Shown: positions 36,225 to 45,476 of the stretch, in pieces
Position numbering within the stretch: the first letter of the stretch is position 1
Layout of the letters: every line of letters begins with the position of its first letter
Assembly: GCA_964641965.1 (NCBI GenBank)
Contig: CAZXLD010000037.1
Span: 1-49,999, forward strand
Reading direction: 5' to 3'
Origin: JAJDFU01 sp964641965
GTDB lineage: Bacteria > Bacteroidota > Bacteroidia > Chitinophagales > Saprospiraceae
Length of the DNA stretch: 49,999 nucleotides
The notes under the pieces: model-generated
The model's input: the letters and a program-made list of their open reading frames with translations, nothing else
Told to the model about the DNA's origin: nothing
Databases searched by the model: none
Program-made: the position numbers and the translations under genes

Positions 36225-36598
36225 GGCATCCGGTTTGGTCTGCAGAAAAGGCTACTGCTAGCTGTTGGTAGGGGCTTTCCATGAAACGTAAGAACGATCA
36301 ATTGTGAAACGCCATACCGGCATGAATAACTATCTTCCTTCATGGAAATGGTTTAGCGGAGTATGCAAATCCTCAATGCTGAAAATAAAAGGTGTTAAGG
36401 AAGGTTTGCATTTATAATTGGATCCTTGTTATTCTTATCGTTTTGCTCCAATTGTGTTTCTTGGAGGTCTATTTTGCAGAATGGGTTGTCAGGCCGGTTG
36501 TGGTTGGCAATGGAAAGTAACCTTGGCAGTGAGCTTGAGAAATGTCCAGAATGAAATAGTCATAAGCTATTTGAAGGAATTGTATTGAACCTAAACAT
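36225..36598. other. 374-base gene-free spacer
   Basis: No credible coding sequence. It contains one inverted pair, ATGCAAA (36363-36369) and TTTGCAT (36405-36411), separated by 35 bases. The promoter of the next gene must lie here, but I could not identify it. Confidence 0.5.
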
Positions 36599-37336
36599 AT
36601 GATAACCTACATGGATACTCAGATCCATAGACAGCCACGCTGGATTGACAAGTTCCAGGTCTACTTGGGCGAATTTGTTTACGGAGGCATAGACGGAAGC
36701 GTTACCACATTTGCTGTTGTAGCAGGGTCGGTAGGTGCTGGTCTTGATAGCGCGGTGATTATTATCCTAGGGTTTGCCAATTTATTGGCTGATGGCTTTG
36801 CGATGTCCGTAGGAGCCTATTTAAGCTCAAAATCAGAGCGGGATAATTATAACAAACACAAGGCTGTTGAATACATTAAAATAGGGCAAAGTCCGGATGA
36901 AGAGCGAAAGGGAGTGAAGGTAATCTATGCCAATAAAGGGTTCAGGGGAAACTTACTGGAGGAGGTGGTTGAGGTGATAACTGCTGATCAGGATCGCTGG
37001 GTGGACGTTAAAATGAAGGAGGAGTTATGTATGATGGAGGACAGTAAGTCTCCAATTATGATGGGGGCTGTAACGTATATGGCTTTTATTTCTGTGGGCT
37101 TGATTCCCTTATTGGTTTACGTCTGGGATTATCTGGTGTATTTTCCGGGCAACCTTTTTCTTTGGTCTTGTGTCTTTACGGCGCTCGCATTTTCTGTGAT
37201 AGGATGGTTAAAGACCTATGTGAACCGAACTAGTCATTGGAAGGGCGTGTTGGAAACAGTGGCTTTAGGAGCTTTGGCTGCGAGTGTAGCTTATTTTGTC
37301 GGGAAGTTCCTTGAACAATTGATTTCAGCAAGCTAA
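36599..37336 (+). CDS. VIT1/CCC1-family metal transporter
   Basis: 245 residues (ATG at 36599; a second ATG at 36611 is equally plausible). Family signature GEFVYGGIDGSVTTFAVVAGSVGAGL (about 24-50, here shown in part) followed by FANLLADGFAMSVGAYLSSK, both hallmarks of the vacuolar iron transporter/CCC1 family. A charged cytoplasmic segment (85-145) carries DEERK and EEVVEVI acidic patches that would bind metal, then three further membrane segments to the end. Predicted to move Fe2+ or Mn2+ out of the cytoplasm. Next to the RND efflux genes it fits a metal-homeostasis block, although it is probably transcribed separately. Confidence 0.88.
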   Translation: MITYMDTQIHRQPRWIDKFQVYLGEFVYGGIDGSVTTFAVVAGSVGAGLDSAVIIILGFANLLADGFAMSVGAYLSSKSERDNYNKHKAVEYIKIGQSPDEERKGVKVIYANKGFRGNLLEEVVEVITADQDRWVDVKMKEELCMMEDSKSPIMMGAVTYMAFISVGLIPLLVYVWDYLVYFPGNLFLWSCVFTALAFSVIGWLKTYVNRTSHWKGVLETVALGALAASVAYFVGKFLEQLISAS

Positions 37337-37423
37337 CCGGGGCCGAGTTGTGCATGTCTGTTGCACGGAGAACTTAGGATTTTTGTTAAAAATTGCTTAA
37401 TCTATACTACCTAATTGGATAGT

Positions 37424-38458
37424 ATGCGATCGAAAGAAAAGTGTGCTTGCTGCCTCTTGTCCTGCTTGTTTGCTTTCCTGCAAATTTGTTGGACACAGAA
37501 ATCAGACAGTCTGTCCAAATCTTCTGCTACAATAATACATCCTACGCTAAATCTCGGTGGGGGAGCTGAAGGTGGACGTCCACTTTGCCAGCCTGGCGTG
37601 CTAAATAAAAGCAGGAGCAAAGGAATTGCCATTTCTTATAGTTTTTGGGATGGGGGCCAAATAGCAGATAGCGAGGACCTTCGACTACAATCGATCCAGG
37701 CGATTACCGTGAAAGCCCGGATTCCAATTTTGCTGAAACCCCGCCTTAAGGTGCTGATTGGATACGATTATGGGCAGGAAGTATATGACTTTAGGACCGG
37801 AACGCAGAGCGGTTTTGGAGAGGTCTTCCAACAATTTCATCGGGTCCGGCTCAAAAATCAAGGTCTGGGCCTGTATGGTAGCTATACTTTCAATCACAAA
37901 TTCTATTTGGCTATCCGGGCCAAGGCACTTTACCAAGGCGATTATACGGGATTCATTCCTTTCGAAGATCGATTTGCCAATTATCAGTTCGGAGCTATTT
38001 TCGGGATCAAGCGAAATGAAAATGAAGAAATAGGGATCGGGTTCAACCTGCGTCATAATTTCCGAAATACCTTAGTGCTTCCGTTCCTGATCTACAATAA
38101 AACCTTTAACGAGCACTGGGGCATAGAAACGGTTCTTCCTGCCTCCGTCCTTGGGCGCTATAATGTAAAACCCGGTTGTATCTTGCTGTTTGGTGCCCGG
38201 TTTCGGAGCCGTGGCTATGCTGCCGAGTTGGACCAGGGCCGGGTTCAATATCACGTTCGAAATGCAGCCATACAATCTATGGTTAGCTGGGAGCAGAAGT
38301 TGGTGCCCTGGGTTTGGGCCAATGTTTCGGCTGGCTACCAAGTCAACCTGAATACGCATTATGAAGCCCAGGTGGCAGATCTACAGACCTACGAACTAAG
38401 GCAACCGAATCATTTTTTTATGAATGTGGGATTCTTCATCTCTCCTCCGGGGCGTTAA
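37424..38458 (+). CDS. Predicted outer-membrane barrel protein (DUF6268-like)
   Basis: 344 residues from the ATG at 37424, with a TTG three codons earlier. A signal sequence rich in Cys (CCLLSCLFAFLQICW) is followed by many amphipathic beta strands separated by polar turns (GIAISYSFWDGGQ, RLKVLIGYDYGQEVYDF, FYLAIRAKALYQGDY, EIGIGFNLRHNFR, ILLFGARFRSRGY) and a last strand HFFMNVGFFISPPGR. This is the DUF6268 pattern of Bacteroidota outer-membrane proteins. Function unknown. Weak AT-rich hairpin at 38485-38509 may end the transcript. Confidence 0.65.
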   Translation: MRSKEKCACCLLSCLFAFLQICWTQKSDSLSKSSATIIHPTLNLGGGAEGGRPLCQPGVLNKSRSKGIAISYSFWDGGQIADSEDLRLQSIQAITVKARIPILLKPRLKVLIGYDYGQEVYDFRTGTQSGFGEVFQQFHRVRLKNQGLGLYGSYTFNHKFYLAIRAKALYQGDYTGFIPFEDRFANYQFGAIFGIKRNENEEIGIGFNLRHNFRNTLVLPFLIYNKTFNEHWGIETVLPASVLGRYNVKPGCILLFGARFRSRGYAAELDQGRVQYHVRNAAIQSMVSWEQKLVPWVWANVSAGYQVNLNTHYEAQVADLQTYELRQPNHFFMNVGFFISPPGR

Positions 38459-38696
38459 TGTAACTACCTGATTATTATCCGCTTAAAAGAAAAGAATACG
38501 TTTTCTTTTCCATCCCCTTTTTGTAAAGCCTACACCAACTCCAATTCTTATTCATTCAGAATGAAATTTTATTGCTATCATTCGGGGAATTACCAAATCC
38601 TTTTATGATCAGGGCCGGTAAACGTGTCGATTAATTTTGGAAGTTGGAAATGGTGGTTTACCCAAGAGTCCTGCTATGGCCTAATTCCCTTTATGC

Positions 38697-40457
38697 ATGG
38701 AAAACGTCTCGCTCAAGCTCATTGATGTCATAATCATAATCGTCTATTTCCTCGGGATTATCATTTACGGGATCTCCAAAGGCAAACGCGATTCTTCCGA
38801 AGATTACTTCCTGGCTGGTAGAGGCATGACTTGGCCTATCGTTGGGATTGCCTTGTTTGCGGCCAATATTTCCAGCTCTACGCTAGTCGGCCTGGCAGGA
38901 GATGCCTATAAAACCAATGTGCATGTCTACAACTACGAATGGTATGCAGTGGTGGTGCTGATCTTTTTTGCCATTTTCTTCCTGCCTTTTTACCTGCGGT
39001 CCGGCGTGTACACAATGCCAGAATTTTTGGAGCGCCGGTATGACCGCCGGTCCCGCTATTACTTTTCTTTTATAACCATTGTGGGGAATGTGCTCGTGGA
39101 TACAGCTGCGGGGCTCTATGTGGGAAGCATTGTATTGAAGTTGCTATTGCCGGAATGGGAATCCTGGCAGATTATCTTAATGTTGGCAATTGCGGCAGCC
39201 GCCTACACCATTCCAGGAGGGTTGAATTCGGTGATTCAGACCGAGGTCATCCAGGCAGTGCTGTTGGTTATTGGTTCTATCCTGCTCACGTACTTTGCCT
39301 TTTCCGAATTGGGCGGTGGCTGGTCGGATATGATGGCCGGGCTGACCAGTATGATCCAGGGAGAAGAGGTAATCACCGTGGAGCGCCTGAAAGCGGAGGG
39401 GTATCATGCCCCCTCAAATGCGGGTGAGGTATTCAGTATGGTTCGGCCATCTGATGACGAATTCATGCCGTGGTATGGCCTGATTACCGGTGTCCCGCTT
39501 TTGGGTTTTTATTTCTGGGCGAATAATCAATTCATGGTTCAACGGGTGCTTGGGGCGCGAGACCTAAACCACGGCCGATGGGGTGCTCTGTTTGCGGGCT
39601 TGCTTAAACTGCCCGTACTCTTTATTATGGTTGTTCCAGGTGTACTGGCTTTGCTCTTGTATTCTGAACTCGATATCTCTGGGCTAGGCTACAAATTAGC
39701 AAATGGAGTTGTTTGTGATAATCTCGCTGACTGTCCAAACCTGACCTATCCCGTATTGATCATGGATTTGCTGCCGGTTGGGGTATTTGGCTTGGTCGTG
39801 GCGGGACTGTTAGCAGCCATGATGTCTTCGGTATCTGCCACGTTTAACTCGGCCTCCACTCTGATTACTATGGATTTTGTGCGCAACCTTCGACCCGATT
39901 TAACGAGCAAGCAATTGGTTCGGGCGGGCCAGATTGCGACCATTGTTTTGGTTGTCCTTGCAGCCTTATGGGTCCCCTTTATCGATCGGGTAAGCGATTC
40001 CCTGTGGAAATACCTTCAATTGGTGATCAGCTATACTGCCCCACCCGCAGTTTCCACTTTTATCCTGGGGTTATTCTGGAAACGAGCCAGTGCCACCGGG
40101 TCTATTGCCAGCTTGCTTTTTGGTTTTGTATTTGCCATCGTCATGCTTTCCCTCAATATCTATGTAGGAACCCTTCCAGCAGGTTCTGAGCCATCCGGAA
40201 TTATGGGCGCTTTGACCGGTTTACACTTTTTGCTGATGGCCTTTTATATGTGGCTTTGCTGTATGGCTGTCCATATTGTGGTCAGCTTGCTCACGCCACC
40301 GCCAACCGAAGAACAGGTTGAGGGCTATACCTGGAAAATAGATCTGTTTAAGGCGGAAACTCTGGAGTTAAGAGGTTTGCCCTGGTATATGAACTACCGG
40401 ATTTTGGCCATTTTGCTCCTGATTTTAACTGCCATTGTAGTAGGGAGTTTCTGGTGA
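38697..40457 (+). CDS. Sodium:solute symporter (SSS/SGLT family)
   Basis: 586 residues, about 14 membrane segments. Early motif EDYFLAGRGMTWPIVGIALF (35-54) and NISSSTLVGLAGDAY are characteristic of the family. The conserved sodium-symporter motif is visible as GLLAAMMSSVSATFNSASTL (about 371-390), and TIPGGLNSVIQTEVIQ marks the SGLT-like branch. Imports a sugar or polyol with sodium. It heads a cluster with two GH13 enzymes and a ROK kinase, so the substrate is most likely sucrose, an isomalto-oligosaccharide or a breakdown product. The next gene starts 48 bases later, so co-transcription is likely. Confidence 0.93.
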   Translation: MENVSLKLIDVIIIIVYFLGIIIYGISKGKRDSSEDYFLAGRGMTWPIVGIALFAANISSSTLVGLAGDAYKTNVHVYNYEWYAVVVLIFFAIFFLPFYLRSGVYTMPEFLERRYDRRSRYYFSFITIVGNVLVDTAAGLYVGSIVLKLLLPEWESWQIILMLAIAAAAYTIPGGLNSVIQTEVIQAVLLVIGSILLTYFAFSELGGGWSDMMAGLTSMIQGEEVITVERLKAEGYHAPSNAGEVFSMVRPSDDEFMPWYGLITGVPLLGFYFWANNQFMVQRVLGARDLNHGRWGALFAGLLKLPVLFIMVVPGVLALLLYSELDISGLGYKLANGVVCDNLADCPNLTYPVLIMDLLPVGVFGLVVAGLLAAMMSSVSATFNSASTLITMDFVRNLRPDLTSKQLVRAGQIATIVLVVLAALWVPFIDRVSDSLWKYLQLVISYTAPPAVSTFILGLFWKRASATGSIASLLFGFVFAIVMLSLNIYVGTLPAGSEPSGIMGALTGLHFLLMAFYMWLCCMAVHIVVSLLTPPPTEEQVEGYTWKIDLFKAETLELRGLPWYMNYRILAILLLILTAIVVGSFW

Positions 40458-40504
40458 TTCCGTAGCTAAATACTCCTAATCCTTGCACTTTGTAACTGGT
40501 ACCT

Positions 40505-42442
40505 ATGTACAACCCGCAAGCCCAATTCCTCTTGGAAGGCATGCTCCAACGATTGGTGGATGATTGGCGAAAATTGGATGGGGGCTTTTTGCTCCGGCTG
40601 GCTGCCAACTTCCCCATTCTATACCAGCAATTTCAGGTCTTGTATACCGGGGTGGATAAACTGGAGGAGGTCCTGACCATTTTAGTTGGAAAAATGATCC
40701 AGGCACATGAAAACCGCAAAGGATCGCTACGCAAGCTGGATCGGAAAAGAGAGCAGTATCCGGATTGGTTTTTGAGTGAGCAATTGGTGGGCATGATGTT
40801 CTACACAGAGCGTTTCTGTAGGGATCTACCAGGATTTGAAGAAAAACTGAATTATCTCGAAGAATTGGGTGTGAATGTGTTTCATTTCATGCCTCTACTG
40901 AAGTGCCCTCCGGAAAAGAATGACGGTGGCTATGCAGTCTCTGATTTTCGGAACGTCAATCCGGCCTTGGGCAGCATGGATGATATCTGGCAAATCGCCA
41001 AGCAACTTCATAAAAAGGGGATGTATCTGATGCTGGATTTGGCAATCAATCATACCTCCGACGAACACGAGTGGGCCCTCAAAGCAAAGGAAGGAAATCA
41101 AAAATACCAAGAGTACTTCTACATCTATCCGGACCGAACGATTCCCGATGCTTTTGAGCAAGCCCTGCCGGAAGTTTTTCCATCCACAGATCCGGGTAAT
41201 TTTACCTATGTAGAGGAGCTGGATAAATGGGTGATGACTGTGTTCCATCAATACCAGTGGGATTTGAATTACACAAATCCTTGGGTGTTTCTTGAGATGG
41301 CAGAAAATTTGTTTTTCCTGGCGAACAAAGGGGTTGATATTATCCGCTTGGATGCCCTTGCATTTACCTGGAAGAAGATCGGTACCACCAGTCAAAACCT
41401 GGACGAAGCACATTTGCTAATGCAGGCGTTTAAAACCTGCTCGCGCATCGTAGCTCCAGGCATGGTATTCCTGGCGGAGGCCATTGTCGCACCAGAAGAA
41501 ATCATCCGATATTTTGGGGAAAGCCAGGTAGTCAGTAATGAATGCGACTTGGCCTACAATGCTACTTTGATGACCTTGCTCTGGGAGTCCATGGCGACCA
41601 AGAACAACCGCCTGTTGTTGATGGGCTTGGAGCAGATACCGGATCGGCCTCCCGGAACTTCCTGGCTGAATTATATTCGCTGCCATGATGACATTGGGCT
41701 TGGGTACGAAGATGCTCATGCGGGCTGGGTGGGGTATGATCCCGGGATGCACCGGCGATTTATTACCGATTTTTTCACGGGGAGCGTGGAGTGGTCTTTT
41801 GCCAATGGAGAAGCCTTCATGCGAGACGCCAGGACTGGAACAGCTCGTATTTCTGGCACCTTAGCTTCTTTAGCAGGTTTGGAACAAGCACTGGAATTTG
41901 GTGATGAGGTAGCTATTGAATACGCGTTGCGGCGGATTGAGCTGCTTTTTACAGTAATATTGACTTTTGGTGGTATACCCATGCTCTACATGGGAGACGA
42001 GATCGGCTTGCGGAATGATTACAGCTACCTGGATGATCCAAGTAGACGCAAAGACAACCGTTGGATGCACCGACCCGACATGGACTGGAAAGCTGCAGAG
42101 CGCAGGTTGCAGGCCGGGACTTTGGAAAATCGCTTGTTTCAATATATCAAAAAAGTAATTCAGCTTCGTAAAATGACACCGGAACTGGCAGATGTAAAGA
42201 ATACGCGTCTGATCCGTACACCTAATACTCATTTATTTGTCTATGCCCGAGAGCGAGAAGCGGATAAAAGTCTGTTCGTATTTAATTTGAATGACCAACC
42301 GGAAGCATTGACTATGGAGACTTTACTTCAAGAAGGGTTTGCCCCAGAGCAATTGAGCGATAGCATCACTTGTCAGCAGCCACATTTTGAAAGGTATCAG
42401 ATGATCTTACAACCTTACCAATTGCAATGGTTCAGCTCTTAG
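40505..42442 (+). CDS. Amylosucrase-like GH13 enzyme
   Basis: 645 residues, the usual amylosucrase length, with the N-terminal helical domain (1-95) specific to that subfamily. Catalytic residues are present: nucleophile Asp283 in RLDALAF, acid/base Glu325 in VFLAEAI and Asp395 in RCHDDIG. The sucrose-pocket Asp is at 140 in EKNDGGYAVSDFRNVNPALG, and the RWMHRP segment (519-524) that carries the partner Arg is kept. Amylosucrases make alpha-1,4-glucan from sucrose and release fructose; a sucrose hydrolase with the same fold is the alternative. No signal peptide, so it acts in the cytoplasm on imported sugar. Confidence 0.88.
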   Translation: MYNPQAQFLLEGMLQRLVDDWRKLDGGFLLRLAANFPILYQQFQVLYTGVDKLEEVLTILVGKMIQAHENRKGSLRKLDRKREQYPDWFLSEQLVGMMFYTERFCRDLPGFEEKLNYLEELGVNVFHFMPLLKCPPEKNDGGYAVSDFRNVNPALGSMDDIWQIAKQLHKKGMYLMLDLAINHTSDEHEWALKAKEGNQKYQEYFYIYPDRTIPDAFEQALPEVFPSTDPGNFTYVEELDKWVMTVFHQYQWDLNYTNPWVFLEMAENLFFLANKGVDIIRLDALAFTWKKIGTTSQNLDEAHLLMQAFKTCSRIVAPGMVFLAEAIVAPEEIIRYFGESQVVSNECDLAYNATLMTLLWESMATKNNRLLLMGLEQIPDRPPGTSWLNYIRCHDDIGLGYEDAHAGWVGYDPGMHRRFITDFFTGSVEWSFANGEAFMRDARTGTARISGTLASLAGLEQALEFGDEVAIEYALRRIELLFTVILTFGGIPMLYMGDEIGLRNDYSYLDDPSRRKDNRWMHRPDMDWKAAERRLQAGTLENRLFQYIKKVIQLRKMTPELADVKNTRLIRTPNTHLFVYAREREADKSLFVFNLNDQPEALTMETLLQEGFAPEQLSDSITCQQPHFERYQMILQPYQLQWFSS

Positions 42443-42488
42443 ATGTACCGACAATCCATCTTGTGGAAAAGTCCATTTATCATTAAAC

Positions 42489-42590
42489 TCTTTGCGCCCT
42501 TAGCGCCTTCGTAGGGTTCTTCGCGGTATATATGGGAAGTTCCCTATTCACCACAAAGTGCGTAAAGGAGCCGCCAAGTACACAAAGAAG
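42489..42590. repeat. Degenerate long palindromic intergenic repeat
   Basis: Left arm 42489-42527 (starting CTCTTTGCGCCCTTAGCGCC) and right arm 42547-42590 are imperfect inverted copies, with GGGAAGTTCCC (42534-42544) as the symmetric centre. It resembles the scattered CTTTGCGCCCTTAGCGCCTT palindromes known from many Bacteroidota intergenic regions. It sits alone between the two GH13 genes. Confidence 0.6.
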
Positions 42591-42659
42591 AAATTATCAA
42601 CCATAAGTTCGCTTGCCAGTACACTTAGGCCCAAGCACTAATCCCTAAATCAACATTTC

Positions 42660-44327
42660 ATGAAAAGAACCTGGTGGAAAGAAAGCATTGTATATCAAAT
42701 CTATCCCAGAAGTTTCCAGGATAGCAATGGCGATGGTTTTGGTGATATCCGAGGCATTATCCATCGTTTGGATTATATCAAGTCGCTCGGGGTAGACCTG
42801 ATCTGGCTGTGTCCGGTTTATCAATCTCCGGATGATGATAATGGATACGACATCAGTGATTATTATCAGATAGGCCCCAAATTCGGTACAATGGCTGATT
42901 TTGAGGAACTGTTGCGAGGAGTGCATGCGCGGCAAATGCGGTTGATCATGGATCTGGTGGTCAACCACACCTCTGATGAGCATCCCTGGTTTGTGGAATC
43001 CCGGTCGGCTGTCGATGCGCCTAAACGGGACTACTACATTTGGAAGCAACCTAAATACGGTGAACCACCGAACAATTGGGAGTCAATTTTCGAAGGGAGT
43101 GCCTGGGAGTGGGACGCAGGCACCCAGGAATATTATCTGCACCTATTCACTAAAAAACAACCTGACCTGAATTGGGAAAATCCAGCGGTGCGGGAGGAAG
43201 TACAACACATACTTCGATATTGGTTGGATAAGGGGGTGGATGGTTTTCGGATGGATGTGATCTCCCTAATCTCTAAGCGCCCAGGCTTGCCGGACACGAC
43301 CTATGCAGTACCTACTGACACTTATAAATATGTGTACGCCAACGGCCCGAAAATCCATACCTATCTTCGGGAAATTAACCAACAAGTACTACAGGCGTAT
43401 GATTGTATGACTGTGGGTGAAGGCCCGGGCATTGATCTGGAAAATGTGTTGGATTATGTAGGTGAAGATCGGGAGGAGCTCCATACCATCTTCCACTTTG
43501 ATCATATGTTTATCGACTTTGGGCCAGATGGAAAATACGATCCCGTACCATTGGATTTCAGCAGGTTTAAACGCATTTTCAGGTCATGGGACGAGAAGTT
43601 GAAAGGGCAAGGATGGGCCAGTATCTTCTTGGGAAACCATGATTTTTCCAGGATGGTATCCCGCTTTGGCAATGATGGGCCTTACCATGATCAAGCTGCC
43701 AAATTACTTGCACTGCTTTTGCTTACCCATCGAGGTACCCCTTACATTTATCAAGGGGATGAAATCGGCATGACCAATGTGGCCTATCCTACTATTGATT
43801 ATTATGATGATGTAGAGACCCGGAATGCCTATTTCAAGTTGAAGGCGGCAGGCAAATCTGAGGACCAATTGATGCATGGTGTGCATCAGCAGAGCCGGGA
43901 TAATGCACGAACGCCAGTCCAATGGAGTGAGGAGTCCTTCGGAGGGTTTTCTACTGGCGAGCCTTGGCTGAAGGTCAATCCGAATTACAAAACCATAAAT
44001 GTGGCTGCCCAGGAGTCAGGTCCTAATTCGATCCTGAATTTTTATAGAGCGGCCATTGCTATCCGGAAGGCGAGCCCCACTTTGACCTATGGAGATTATA
44101 CCATCATTCAGGAGGCGCATGAGCAGGTGTATGCCTATTGGCGTTGGGATGAAGAGGGGCAGTTCTTGGTGGTACTGAATTTTAGTGATAAAGCAGTGCC
44201 ATTTGAACCAGATGATCGATTCCCCTTGGAAGGGGCTGAAGTTCTAATTGGAAATTATCCGGGATCAGAGTATTTGAGAGAAAGAAAGCTACAACCTTGG
44301 GAAGGGCTGCTGATCCAGGTAAATTGA
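42660..44327 (+). CDS. GH13 oligo-1,6-glucosidase / alpha-glucosidase
   Basis: 555 residues, typical for the subfamily. An N-terminal calcium-loop motif DSNGDGFGD (21-29) is followed by the (beta/alpha)8 barrel. Catalytic residues: Asp199 in GFRMDVI, Glu254 in TVGEGPG and Asp328 in LGNHDF. The residue after the nucleophile is Val200. In this family Val there favours alpha-1,6 bonds (isomaltase type) whereas Ala or Thr favours alpha-1,4. Cytoplasmic, since no signal peptide is visible. It would release glucose from isomalto-oligosaccharides or similar substrates for the downstream ROK kinase. Confidence 0.9.
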   Translation: MKRTWWKESIVYQIYPRSFQDSNGDGFGDIRGIIHRLDYIKSLGVDLIWLCPVYQSPDDDNGYDISDYYQIGPKFGTMADFEELLRGVHARQMRLIMDLVVNHTSDEHPWFVESRSAVDAPKRDYYIWKQPKYGEPPNNWESIFEGSAWEWDAGTQEYYLHLFTKKQPDLNWENPAVREEVQHILRYWLDKGVDGFRMDVISLISKRPGLPDTTYAVPTDTYKYVYANGPKIHTYLREINQQVLQAYDCMTVGEGPGIDLENVLDYVGEDREELHTIFHFDHMFIDFGPDGKYDPVPLDFSRFKRIFRSWDEKLKGQGWASIFLGNHDFSRMVSRFGNDGPYHDQAAKLLALLLLTHRGTPYIYQGDEIGMTNVAYPTIDYYDDVETRNAYFKLKAAGKSEDQLMHGVHQQSRDNARTPVQWSEESFGGFSTGEPWLKVNPNYKTINVAAQESGPNSILNFYRAAIAIRKASPTLTYGDYTIIQEAHEQVYAYWRWDEEGQFLVVLNFSDKAVPFEPDDRFPLEGAEVLIGNYPGSEYLRERKLQPWEGLLIQVN

Positions 44328-44331
44328 GACA

Positions 44332-44384
44332 TTTTTGAGTTGTATTTAGAATAGTTACAACTTTTTTAAAGTACAATTCAAAAA
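44332..44384 (+). terminator. AT-rich hairpin between the alpha-glucosidase and ROK genes
   Basis: TTTTTGAGTTGTA (44332-44344) pairs with TACAATTCAAAAA (44372-44384) over 13 positions with one wobble, around a 27-base loop. GACATTTTT occurs as a direct repeat at 44328-44336 and 44388-44396. The large loop makes it a poor classical terminator; an alternative is a leader structure before the ROK gene. Confidence 0.35.
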
Positions 44385-44415
44385 AGCGACATTTTTCTTT
44401 TGAAAAGATTTTCAC

Positions 44416-45476
44416 ATGCCCATTTTCGGTATTGATCTCGGCGGAACAAAAATTGAAGGTGTGGTCTTGAAAAGCGTTGAATCCGGAGCGGTTTTGTTCC
44501 GGGATCGCATTGCGACGGAGCGGGATCAGGGCTACGAGCACATCCTGGACCGCATCAAAGGGCTCATCGATAGGATGGCCAGGGAAGTGGGGCAGTACCC
44601 GGAACGGATTGGCATCGGAACACCGGGCACGATCGACCTCAAAGACGGATTATTGAAGAACAGCAACACCCTCTGCCTCAATAGAAAGCCGTTGAATATT
44701 GATCTGGAGGAGCTGGTCGGTATTCCGTTTGTCATGGGCAACGACGCCAATTGCTTTGCCTTGGCGGAAACGCTCCTCGGCTCCGTAAAAACCCATGTTC
44801 CGGATGCGCTGGTCACCTTCGGCGTCATTATCGGCACGGGCGTAGGCGGAGGCATCGTGGTGAACGGGCAGGTAGTGAACGGTCTGCACGGCATTGCCGG
44901 TGAGTGGGGCCACATCTTTCTGGACGAGTCCGGGGGCAGGTGTTATTGCGGGCAGACTGGCTGTGTCGAAAACATCATCTCCGGAACAGCTCTGGAAAAG
45001 TGGTACCAGGAGCAGACCGGTACCTTCAAAAAGCTCAAGCGGATATACGCGGAGCATGAAAGCGGGACCGATCCGGTAGCGACACAGACCATCGAGCGGC
45101 TCATCCAATTTTTCGGTAAGGCCATCTCTTACATTCTCAACATCCTGGATCCGGATGCCATTATCCTGGGCGGCGGCGTGGGGAACATCCCCCTTTTGTA
45201 CACCCGAGGGAGGGAGGAGGCTATCCGGCATCTGTNNNNNNNNNNNNNNNNNNNNNNNNNNNNNNNNNNNNNNNNNNNNNNNNNNNNNNNNNNNNNNNNN
45301 NNNNNNNNNNNNNNNNNNNNNNNNNNNNNNNNNNNGGGAACATCCCCCTTTTGTACACCCGAGGGAGGGAGGAGGCTATCCGGCATCTGTTCAACGAGCG
45401 ACTGGATACACCTTTCTTGAAGCCCAGCCTGGGAGATAGCGCAGGGGTGTTCGGTGCGGCGCTGCTGGTGAGCTAG
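44416..45476 (+). CDS. ROK-family sugar kinase (interrupted by an assembly gap)
   Basis: Phosphorylates a hexose, probably glucose or fructose, in the cytoplasm. ATP-binding motif GIDLGGTKIEG (5-15), catalytic Asp110 in MGNDANCFA, GTGVGGGIV loop (140-148) and the ROK zinc site His166 with Cys176, Cys178 and Cys183 (RCYCGQTGC) are all intact. A 100-N block (45236-45335) breaks the frame, but the 55 bases before it (45181-45235) are repeated exactly after it (45336-45390). Joining at that overlap restores one 301-residue protein ending AALLVS, stop at 45474-45476. Hand counts of two 60-base blocks give 38 and 35 G+C, against 28 and 33 in the neighbouring glucosidase, which hints at foreign origin. 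Confidence 0.88.
45236..45335. other. Assembly gap of exactly 100 N
   Basis: Placeholder Ns. The flanking 55 bases are an exact direct duplicate (45181-45235 and 45336-45390), as expected when two overlapping contigs were joined without merging. No sequence is likely to be missing. Confidence 0.95.

Noticed and set aside
38485..38509. AAAAGAAAA/TTTTCTTTT stem after the DUF6268-like gene as a firm terminator
   Set aside because: The stem is almost entirely A/T and may be low-complexity sequence; mentioned only in the gene entry.
45236..45335. The N block as an unresolved mobile element insertion
   Set aside because: Exact 55-bp overlap and a round 100-N length fit a scaffolding placeholder; joining the flanks gives an intact kinase without any added sequence.
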